Origin: an uncultured Prevotella sp.
GTDB lineage: Bacteria > Bacteroidota > Bacteroidia > Bacteroidales > Bacteroidaceae
NCBI GenBank assembly: GCA_902477645.1
Contig: CABSIA010000159.1
Span: 1-6,286 of the forward strand
Direction of reading: 5' to 3'
Length of the DNA: 6,286 bases
This document shows positions 1 through 4,816 of the stretch, in pieces (position 1 is the stretch's first letter; every line of letters starts with the position of its first letter). The translations under genes were made by a program, and so were the position numbers. The notes beneath the pieces are model-generated. The model ran no database searches, was not told where the DNA came from, and saw only the letters and a program-made list of their open reading frames with translations.

Positions 1-1074
1 GAGAGTCATGGTGGTCTCGGTCTGTCCGAAGCCCTCCATGAGCCTTATGCCGGTAAGCTCCAGGAATTTCTGATATACGGCCGGCTCAAGCGCCTCGCCG
101 GCTGTCGTGCAATATTTCAATGAAGACAGGTCGTACTTGGAGAAGTCCTCCTGTATCATAAAGCGGTAGATGGTTGGTGGCGCACAGAACGAGGTGATGC
201 GATATTTCTCTATTGCGCGCATTATCTTCTCGGCTGTAAACTTCTCGTGGTCGTAAACGAACACTGTGGCGCCGGCAAACCATTGTCCGTAGAGCTTGCC
301 CCATACGGCCTTGCCCCATCCTGTGTCGGCAACGGTGAGGTGTATGCTCTGCTCTCCGAGATTGTGCCAGAACACGCCCGTTGTCAGATGTCCGAGCGCA
401 TACAGATAGTCGTGGGCAACCATCTTTGGCTCTCCGCTTGTTCCGCTCGTGAAGTACATCAGCATGGTGTCTTCGTTGGTGTTGATATGCTCAGGTCGTA
501 CAAAGGCGGGGGCTTTGCCGCACTCGTCGTTCCAACAGTGGAAGCCTTCGGGAGCTGGAGTGCCCGTCTGTGTGTCAGAGTTTACGGCTATCAGAACCTT
601 TACGGTAGGGCTTTCGTCCATCGATGCGAGTATCTGCGATGTCACATATTCGTCGTTTACACAGATTATGGCCTTCACGCTTGCCCTGTTGTTGCGGTAA
701 ACGATGTCGTGCCTGGTAAGCATGTGTGTGGCGGAAATGGCCACTGCTCCGATTTTGCAAAGCGCAAGCATCGAGAGCCACCACTGGTAGTGGCGTTTAA
801 GTATCAGCATCACCTTGTCGCCCCTGCCAATGCCGAGGCTCAGGAAATATCCTGCCACCTGGTCTGTCTTCTCTTTCAGGTCTTTGAACGTGAAACGTAT
901 CTCTTCGCCACGCTCACTTGTCCACAGCAGTGCGAGCTTGTCAGGAGCCTCTGCTGCCCATGCGTCCATAACATCGTATGCGAAGTTGAAATTCTCTTTT
1001 ACCTTAAAGTGCAGATTGTTCTTGAAATCCTCTTCTGAGGTGAATTTCGTCTGCGTTAAGAATCTTTCAATCAT
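1..1074 (-). CDS. AMP-forming acyl-CoA ligase (acetyl/medium-chain type), 3' end cut by window edge
   Basis: Adenylate-forming enzyme that activates a carboxylic acid with ATP to an acyl-AMP and then transfers it to CoA; cytosolic. The first 358 codons are visible and the frame is open to base 1, so the C-terminal subdomain (roughly the last 190 of a usual ~550 residues) lies outside. Visible motifs are the phosphate-binding loop TSGTSGEPK at residues 209-217, ADTGWGK around D250-W253 (typical of acetyl/medium-chain ligases), AGEALEP, and GFGQTE at 348-353, the adenine/ATP motif. The start is ATG at 1074, giving MIERFLTQTKF. Upstream on the same strand is an XRE-cupin regulator, 131 bases away, with a REPIN-like repeat between them. 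No promoter of its own was seen in that gap, so it may be co-transcribed with the regulator. The acid used cannot be told from sequence; acetyl-, propionyl-, butyryl- or branched acyl-CoA synthetase are all possible. Confidence 0.93.
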   Translation of the reverse strand, partial: MIERFLTQTKFTSEEDFKNNLHFKVKENFNFAYDVMDAWAAEAPDKLALLWTSERGEEIRFTFKDLKEKTDQVAGYFLSLGIGRGDKVMLILKRHYQWWLSMLALCKIGAVAISATHMLTRHDIVYRNNRASVKAIICVNDEYVTSQILASMDESPTVKVLIAVNSDTQTGTPAPEGFHCWNDECGKAPAFVRPEHINTNEDTMLMYFTSGTSGEPKMVAHDYLYALGHLTTGVFWHNLGEQSIHLTVADTGWGKAVWGKLYGQWFAGATVFVYDHEKFTAEKIMRAIEKYRITSFCAPPTIYRFMIQEDFSKYDLSSLKYCTTAGEALEPAVYQKFLELTGIRLMEGFGQTETTMTL

Positions 1075-1096
1075 AGTTTTTGTTATTGTGGTTTTT

Positions 1097-1190
1097 TGTA
1101 GGGCCGCTATGAATAGCGGCCGCAATTGGCAAGGGTAATTATTGCCTGTGACGGGGGGTGCTTGCGGCCGCTATTCATAGCGGCCCTACA
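1097..1190. repeat. REPIN-like element: two perfect 29-bp inverted repeats
   Basis: The arms 1097-1125 and 1162-1190 are exact reverse complements over 29 bases, separated by 36 bases. Each arm is itself a palindrome: GGCCGCTAT and ATAGCGGCC around GA (1102-1121 in the left arm), flanked by TGTAG on one side and GCAA on the other. The spacer also has a short inverted repeat, GGCAA (1128-1132) and TTGCC (1142-1146). The whole unit is 94 bp, the architecture of REPINs, which are pairs of inverted REP sequences moved by single-copy Y1 (TnpA-REP/RAYT) transposases. No transposase lies in the window. No T-run follows on either strand, so it is not a standard intrinsic terminator. It lies between the regulator stop and the ligase start, where folding in mRNA could affect expression or stability. 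Confidence 0.8.
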
Positions 1191-1195
1191 TATTC

Positions 1196-1209
1196 TTAAC
1201 TTAAGTTAA
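1196..1209. repeat. 14-bp perfect palindrome across the regulator stop codon
   Basis: TTAACTTAAGTTAA equals its own reverse complement and contains the TAA stop of the XRE-cupin gene. It is AT-rich and has no U-tract. It could be a protein-binding site between regulator and ligase or simply chance; no matching copy was noticed elsewhere in the window. Confidence 0.4.
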
Positions 1210-1760
1210 AATATTATAGCGAGAAATCTTACTTTCTGGTTGCCTATTGTCTTCATGCCGTGTGGCTGTGTGGCGTCGAAGATTATGCTGTCGCCCTCGT
1301 TCAGTTCCAGAGTCTTCTTGCCGATGGTCAGCTCCATCTTGCCTTCCAGTACCATGTTGAACTCCTGCCCCGCATGTGTGTTTTTCTCTGCCGGGGCACC
1401 GGCGGGCTTAGGCTCGACCGTGACAATAAACGGGTCAGCCTTTCTGCCTCTGAAACCGCTTGCCAACGACTCGTAGTGGTAAGCCTTGCGGCGCTCGACG
1501 CTCAGTCCCTGTCCCTTGCGGGTGAGGAAGTATGAGCTCATGTGCGGCTCCTCGCCAAACATCAGGACATCGAGTGAGATGTCGTATCTGCGTGCTATTT
1601 TCTGGAGGTTGCTTACATGCAGCTCGGTCTCTCCATTTTCCATAGCCTTATATTCGCCGGTTGTTATGCCGCAGGTCTCAGCCATTTCCTCTACCGGGAT
1701 GTCAAGAACATCCCTAAGTCCTTTTAGGCGCTCGCCTATTTGCTTTATAGTATCTTCCAT
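1206..1760 (-). CDS. XRE-family regulator with C-terminal cupin domain
   Basis: Predicted one-component transcription factor of 184 residues. Residues about 8-65 form an XRE helix-turn-helix (IGERLKGLRDVLDIPVEEMA, then GITTGEYKAMENGE as the recognition region). Residues about 110-184 form a small beta-barrel cupin_2 domain that probably senses a small ligand. Of the usual cupin metal ligands, H129 and E133 (THAGQEFNMVLEG) and H167 (QPHG) are present, but the first histidine position is N127, so metal binding may be altered. The start ATG at 1760 has a TAATTTTG -7 box about 23-30 bases upstream. It precedes the acyl-CoA ligase on the same strand. XRE-cupin genes often control an adjacent metabolic gene, so regulation of the ligase in response to an acyl or CoA-related metabolite is the natural inference, not shown by sequence. 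Confidence 0.92.
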   Translation of the reverse strand: MEDTIKQIGERLKGLRDVLDIPVEEMAETCGITTGEYKAMENGETELHVSNLQKIARRYDISLDVLMFGEEPHMSSYFLTRKGQGLSVERRKAYHYESLASGFRGRKADPFIVTVEPKPAGAPAEKNTHAGQEFNMVLEGKMELTIGKKTLELNEGDSIIFDATQPHGMKTIGNQKVRFLAIIF

Positions 1761-1782
1761 AATGTGATGATTAATAATTGTG

Positions 1783-1790
1783 CAAAATTA
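1783..1790 (-). promoter_or_regulatory. Probable -7 box of the XRE-cupin gene promoter
   Basis: On the minus strand the sequence reads TAATTTTG, matching the Bacteroidetes -7 consensus TAnnTTTG, 22 bases before the ATG at 1760. No clear TTG -33 box is found 19-20 bp further upstream, so the promoter may be weak or activator-dependent. Confidence 0.5.
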
Positions 1791-1897
1791 TAACTTTTTT
1801 CGCTAAAATGCTAACTATTGCCATAAAAATATGCAAATGGCTTGCAGAAAGTTGCCGTAGCGAGGTTTATGATGGCGTGTAAGAATGGCGGGATATC

Positions 1898-1953
1898 CCT
1901 AAAACAGGTGATGGCGCGAGGATTTACCTGTAAGAAATTTCACGATTTTTAGG
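1898..1953. repeat. Nested inverted repeats in the divergent regulator/feoA-like intergenic region
   Basis: An outer pair CCTAAAA (1898-1904) and TTTTAGG (1947-1953) encloses an inner exact pair ACAGGT (1904-1909) and ACCTGT (1926-1931); the two pairs share base 1904. The small palindrome GAAATTTC lies inside, and GGGATATCCC (1890-1899) abuts the left side. The block lies just upstream of the plus-strand -33 box at 1956, so it would not be transcribed from that promoter. It may act as an operator or be a remnant of an intergenic repeat. No known RNA family was recognised. Confidence 0.4.
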
Positions 1954-1955
1954 TA

Positions 1956-1986
1956 TTGCAGGGCATGAGATTTCCTCATAACTTTG
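1956..1986 (+). promoter_or_regulatory. Bacteroidetes-type promoter of the FeoA-like/porin pair
   Basis: A TTG -33 box (1956-1958) and a TAACTTTG -7 box (1979-1986) are separated by 20 bp, the expected spacing. Between them ATGAG (1965-1969) and CTCAT (1975-1979) form a 5-bp inverted repeat overlapping the -7 box, where a repressor could bind. Transcription would start near 1991-1995, about 35 bases before the ATG at 2027. Confidence 0.7.
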
Positions 1987-2026
1987 CACCCCGAAATCAG
2001 AATATAACAAATTCTCTCTATTGAAT

Positions 2027-2227
2027 ATGGCAAAACTATCCTCCTTGGAAAATGGCGCTGCGGCATACGTCCGCAGCATCTGTGCCGATGCTGAGTTGCG
2101 CAACCGCCTGTACAATCTTGGCTTCATGCCAGGAGAGCGTGTGGAGCGCCTATATGCCTCGCCGTTAGGAACTCCCGTCGTCGCATGGCACTATGACAGC
2201 AGCCTATACTACGCTCGTGGCTTATAA
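2027..2227 (+). CDS. Short FeoA-like SH3-domain protein without a linked FeoB
   Basis: The 66-residue product resembles FeoA, the small cytosolic SH3-like partner of the FeoB ferrous iron permease. It has the order expected of the family: KLSSLENG (3-10), a helix with LRNRL (24-28), the family hallmark LGFMPG (31-36), then ERVERLYASPLGTPV as the central strands. The end is odd. FeoA proteins usually finish with a strand of the type LRR-EA--I, whereas here it stops at SSLYYARGL, about eight residues short of the usual 75-80. ATG 2027 is preferred over TTG 2021 because MAKLSSL matches the FeoA start. The porin gene begins within its last codons, so the two are probably translated together. With no FeoB next to it, a role in iron uptake is only an inference; it may be a regulatory paralogue or a decaying remnant. 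Confidence 0.72.
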   Translation: MAKLSSLENGAAAYVRSICADAELRNRLYNLGFMPGERVERLYASPLGTPVVAWHYDSSLYYARGL

Positions 2228-3341
2228 AAAGATGATGTTGGCATGCGCCGCTCTTTTCGCTTTAACGGCGCATGCACAGACGAGAGATAGTATAGAAACT
2301 TCAAATCTCCGTGTGATACGGCACGTCAACGCCGTAACCGAAGGGCAATGGAATATGAAGAGTGGCAAGGCAAACTGGACGAACTTACTGTCGGCAGGTG
2401 TCGAGGGGCGGACATGGCGTGGCGGAAGCGTTGAAATGGCAGCATTGGCTACGGGACATCTAAAAGAGGGAATTGTAGATGATTTGCAGGATTTTTCAAA
2501 CATTAATGCAGAAAACCGGGGATTTCGCCTGACGCATTTGGGCATAGGCCAGCAGTTGTTTGGAAAACTATATGTCTATGCCGGACTCCGTGAGGCAGAC
2601 GAGGACTATTTCAATACCGACGGAGCTGGCATTTTCACAGGCTCTTCTTATGGTTGCCTTCCGCAGGCAGGTGAGAACTTTGCCATAGGTGTATATCCTG
2701 AAGCGGCATTGGGACTGCATTTCGAATATAATCCTGCAGATGTCTGGACAATCCGTGAGTCGTTTTACAACGGCACAGCCTCAGACCGTTTGGACCGCCA
2801 GTTCCGTTTCTGTCCAAACAGCGACGGATTTGTAAATCTCGGAAGCGTAAGCTATTCGCCGACTTTCTCCCGATTTCTTGATGACGGTGGAGAGACGGCG
2901 TCGGGTTTCCTTACTCCTGCATACGTCATAGGCTATGCTGCAGGATGGCAATATGCAGAAAACGGTGTTTCTTCCGAAATGGCCCGTAAAAACGGGGGAG
3001 CTTTATGGGCAAGCATCGACCAGCCTTTGACTCGTGTCGGCAGAATATGTCTCAATCTTTTCGCGACGGGAGGTGTGCGCATCGGACAGATTGATGCTGC
3101 CCGTGGACATTGGGCTGCTGCATTGATGTTGGGCAATGTTACACGCTGTGGAGGTACGCTTGCCATGGGTGTCAGCCGGGCTCATTATGCCGGCAATGTG
3201 CATGAGACCGATTTCGAGACAACATTTGAATATCCCTTGCTTTCATGGCTTAGTCTCCAGCCAGCCCTGCATGTCATCCGTACCGACGGAACAACGAATG
3301 TGGTAGGCAATCTTCGCCTTGCTATCAGTTTAGGGAATTAA
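2193..3341 (+). CDS. OprB-like carbohydrate porin, outer membrane beta-barrel
   Basis: The 382-residue product begins with a signal peptide: n-region with KK (12-13), hydrophobic MMLACAALFALTA (14-26), and AHA before a likely cut at A28/Q29. The mature part resembles OprB-type carbohydrate-selective porins: ENRGFRLTHL and the following strand (107-124), a loop with DEDYFNTDGAGIF (137-148), ALGLHFEYNPADVWTIRESFYNG (split across 172-194), DGFVNLG (211-217), GGALWASIDQPLTR (268-281) and the C-terminal FETTFEYPLLSWLSLQPALH (341-360), close to the family's final signature. OprB porins admit sugars by diffusion; the substrate here is unknown. It does not end in the aromatic residue usual for barrel proteins. 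The start is uncertain. ATG 2193 overlaps the FeoA-like gene by 35 bases and GTG 2217 would give MAYKKMMLAC; both keep the lysines. ATG 2232, 4 bases after the upstream stop, would lose them. Linkage to a FeoA-like gene hints at metal-related regulation. Confidence 0.8.
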   Translation: MTAAYTTLVAYKKMMLACAALFALTAHAQTRDSIETSNLRVIRHVNAVTEGQWNMKSGKANWTNLLSAGVEGRTWRGGSVEMAALATGHLKEGIVDDLQDFSNINAENRGFRLTHLGIGQQLFGKLYVYAGLREADEDYFNTDGAGIFTGSSYGCLPQAGENFAIGVYPEAALGLHFEYNPADVWTIRESFYNGTASDRLDRQFRFCPNSDGFVNLGSVSYSPTFSRFLDDGGETASGFLTPAYVIGYAAGWQYAENGVSSEMARKNGGALWASIDQPLTRVGRICLNLFATGGVRIGQIDAARGHWAAALMLGNVTRCGGTLAMGVSRAHYAGNVHETDFETTFEYPLLSWLSLQPALHVIRTDGTTNVVGNLRLAISLGN

Positions 3342-3346
3342 AAAGT

Positions 3347-3384
3347 GGTTTGTATGGCCGTTACAGGCAACGGCCATACAAACC
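3347..3384 (-). terminator. Intrinsic terminator of proC
   Basis: A perfect 16-bp stem (3347-3362 pairing with 3369-3384, core GTATGGCCGTT) has a 6-base loop. On the minus strand it is followed by CAC and five T's, which overlap the porin's stop codon region, so it ends proC transcripts 17 bases after the proC stop. On the plus strand no T-run follows, so it may only stall porin transcripts. Confidence 0.8.
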
Positions 3385-3400
3385 TATGTTCATGCATGTA

Positions 3401-4183
3401 CTACACTCTTGATGCTTTCAGACCTTTAATCACGGCAGATGTAAAACCGTTGTGCTCCATCTCGTTAAGTCCACGGATGGTCAGCCCTCCAGGAGTAGTA
3501 ACTTTGTCTATGGCGCTCTCCGGGTGCTCGCCAGTAGCCTGCAGCAGCTCTACTGCGCCTTTCATGGTCTGCAGTACAATCTTTTGTGCGGGCTTTGCTT
3601 TAAATCCAAGCTCTACGGCACCTTCTATCGTGGCCCTTGCGTATCTCATGGCAAAAGCTATAGAGCACGACAGGGCAGTGGCTGCTTTGTAGTGGTCTTC
3701 GTCTATAGTTATTGTCTCGCCAAGAGAATTGAACAAGTTTTCAACCATTTCTGTATTTGCCTCGTTGGTATTTACAGGAGTGAGATATGTCATTGAAGCC
3801 TTATACTCAATAGCGATATTTGGCATTGCCAGAACAATCTGTGGCACTTCTCCGTCTTTATCCATCCAAGTTAAAATGTCAGCAGAGCTAACACCTGCCG
3901 CTACAACAACCAATGTCTGCTTACCATAGTCGAGAGCATCTTTTATACCTTTCAGAGTTTTCTCCACATGCCATGGTTTCACCACCACGCACACAATATC
4001 CGCTCCCTTCGCAGCCTCGCTGTTGTCAGCCTCGCCTTTTGCGCCCAAAGTTCCGAAATGCTCAAGCACCGGCTTGTTATGATCGCTAACTGTAAGGTCG
4101 CTTGCATTGAACCTTTCAAGTTTCAATATTCCCTCTGCTGTGGCACCGCCCATGGCACCTGCACCGATAATTGTTATTTTCAT
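3401..4183 (-). CDS. proC: Pyrroline-5-carboxylate reductase
   Basis: Last step of proline synthesis: reduces 1-pyrroline-5-carboxylate to L-proline with NAD(P)H in the cytosol. The 260-residue product has the N-terminal Rossmann fold with GAGAMGG at 7-13, the middle VVVKPWHVE, AAGVSSADIL and MPNIAIEY segments, and the C-terminal dimerisation domain with the P5CR signature DKVTTPGGLT (226-235) followed by IRGLNEMEHNGF. The length is close to the usual 260-280. ATG 4183 is chosen because MKITIIGAGAMGG is the canonical family start; the in-frame start at 4309 would add 42 unrelated residues and cross the promoter. A terminator follows. argD, for the related arginine pathway, lies upstream on the same strand, now separated by the ATPase block. 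Confidence 0.95.
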   Translation of the reverse strand: MKITIIGAGAMGGATAEGILKLERFNASDLTVSDHNKPVLEHFGTLGAKGEADNSEAAKGADIVCVVVKPWHVEKTLKGIKDALDYGKQTLVVVAAGVSSADILTWMDKDGEVPQIVLAMPNIAIEYKASMTYLTPVNTNEANTEMVENLFNSLGETITIDEDHYKAATALSCSIAFAMRYARATIEGAVELGFKAKPAQKIVLQTMKGAVELLQATGEHPESAIDKVTTPGGLTIRGLNEMEHNGFTSAVIKGLKASRV

Positions 4184-4209
4184 TTCTATATATAATTGAT
4201 AACTCTCCG

Positions 4210-4217
4210 CAAAGGTA
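4210..4217 (-). promoter_or_regulatory. Probable -7 box of the proC promoter
   Basis: The minus strand reads TACCTTTG, matching TAnnTTTG, 26 bases before the proC ATG at 4183. There is no clear TTG at the -33 position. Its presence supports the start at 4183 and independent transcription of proC rather than read-through from the small gene upstream. Confidence 0.55.
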
Positions 4218-4280
4218 GACATTAGTCTTGAGAAATCTGATATTTTATATGCGAAACATTTGTGTCTAAGAACAATCTTT

Positions 4281-4541
4281 TCATTTGTATTTCCCCTCCA
4301 GATAGTCAAGACGTATATTGTCTATATCAATATTCTGTGGTATAGTTATACCATTATGCATATTTGCGACAACATCTGATATTCCATAATCTTTGAATTT
4401 TAATTCGTTAGTTATGGAAAGTTTGTCATTATTGTCCGCTTCTTCAATAAGTCTTTCACCGAGCCATCTTTTATTATTAGCACTCAGCGATAAAGAATTG
4501 ATAAAGGACAAAATACCGTCTAACGATATGGATGCTCTCAT
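4281..4541 (-). CDS. Small protein of unknown function, antitoxin-like in build
   Basis: The 86-residue product was not assigned to a family. It is soluble, with no signal peptide or membrane segment. Residues 7-36 form a predicted amphipathic helical stretch (GILSFINSLSLS, then NNKRWLGERLIEEA), followed by an acidic linker (DNNDK) and a C-terminal part ending LDYLEGKYK. Short Bacteroidales proteins with a similar S-S--NK-WL--RL-EEA start are often found as the first gene of toxin-antitoxin-like pairs, but no toxin gene follows here: proC comes next. It could be an orphan antitoxin or a regulator of the divergent ATPase; both are guesses. ATG 4541 is chosen because a strong Shine-Dalgarno (AGGAG, 4550-4554) lies 8 bases upstream with a full promoter behind it. 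The in-frame ATG at 4583 lies upstream of the -7 box and would not be transcribed. The gene is AT-rich compared with proC. Confidence 0.65.
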   Translation of the reverse strand: MRASISLDGILSFINSLSLSANNKRWLGERLIEEADNNDKLSITNELKFKDYGISDVVANMHNGITIPQNIDIDNIRLDYLEGKYK

Positions 4542-4549
4542 AATATAAT

Positions 4550-4590
4550 CTCCTTTTGTGCAAAAATAGATATTTTTTTTCACACCACAA
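4550..4590 (-). promoter_or_regulatory. Promoter and Shine-Dalgarno of the small minus-strand gene
   Basis: On the minus strand there is a TTG -33 box (4588-4590), 19 bp, a TATTTTTG -7 box (4561-4568), then AAAAGGAGAT with AGGAG at 4550-4554 ahead of ATG 4541. A purine-rich Shine-Dalgarno this good is uncommon in Bacteroidetes and fixes the start codon. Confidence 0.7.
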
Positions 4591-4621
4591 ATAAAAATAT
4601 GTAAAACTTAAATTAATAAAG

Positions 4622-4671
4622 TCCTATTGTAGGATTTTAAACTTTATCTTATGGATGGACTTGATGGACTT
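4622..4671. repeat. Short palindrome and 9-bp tandem duplication in the divergent intergenic region
   Basis: TCCTA (4622-4626) and TAGGA (4630-4634) form a palindrome around TTG. A little further on, GATGGACTT occurs twice head to tail (4654-4662 and 4663-4671). They may be regulatory sites or traces of slippage. Confidence 0.35.
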
Positions 4672-4702
4672 TATAAAAAGGAAAGGAGTGTTGTAAAATG
4701 AG

Positions 4703-4759
4703 TTTTATCGAATATACTCGATAAAAACATACTAATTTTATCGGATATACTCGATAAAA
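4703..4759. repeat. Two tandem 24-bp palindromes upstream of the ATPase, likely operator
   Basis: Copy 1 (4703-4726) is TTTTATCGA, spacer ATATAC, TCGATAAAA, with perfect 9-bp arms. Copy 2 (4736-4759) is the same except for one base (TTTTATCGG in the left arm). The copies are in direct orientation with a 33-bp period, about three DNA turns, so both would face the same side of the helix. Each copy is followed by a related CTAA-containing spacer. Copy 2 ends one base before the -33 TTG of the ATPase promoter, the usual place for an activator or a repressor blocking RNA polymerase. The palindromic form fits a dimeric DNA-binding protein. Which protein binds is unknown; the small divergent gene product and the ATPase itself are local candidates. 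Confidence 0.75.
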
Positions 4760-4760
4760 C

Positions 4761-4791
4761 TTGCTAATTACGATTAATATTATTAATTTTG
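4761..4791 (+). promoter_or_regulatory. Promoter of the DUF4143 ATPase gene
   Basis: A TTG -33 box (4761-4763) and a TAATTTTG -7 box (4784-4791) are separated by 20 bp, matching the Bacteroidetes consensus. Transcription would begin near 4796-4799, giving a leader of about 20 bases before ATG 4817. The tandem palindromes end at 4759, directly upstream. Confidence 0.7.
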
Positions 4792-4816
4792 TCCACAAAC
4801 AAAATAAGTTTTGTGT

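Noticed and set aside
247..1038. Long plus-strand open frame of 263 codons
   Set aside because: It is antisense to the acyl-CoA ligase, whose motifs are unmistakable. The product is rich in Cys, His and Val with no family resemblance.
1097..1190. REPIN-like repeat as an intrinsic terminator
   Set aside because: Neither strand has a T-run directly after the hairpins; on the minus strand an A-run follows instead.
2222..2290. Possible lipoprotein signal (MMLAC) in the porin
   Set aside because: The residues before the cysteine do not fit a lipobox well, the hydrophobic segment continues past it, and AHA/Q gives a normal signal peptidase I site.
4184..4309. N-terminal extension of proC to 4309
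   Set aside because: The extra 42 residues do not resemble P5C reductase, overlap the end of the upstream small gene and cross the -7 box at 4210-4217.
4703..4759. Possible CRISPR array
   Set aside because: There are only two repeats, with a 9-base gap far too short for a spacer, and no cas genes nearby. Operator-like palindromes explain it better.
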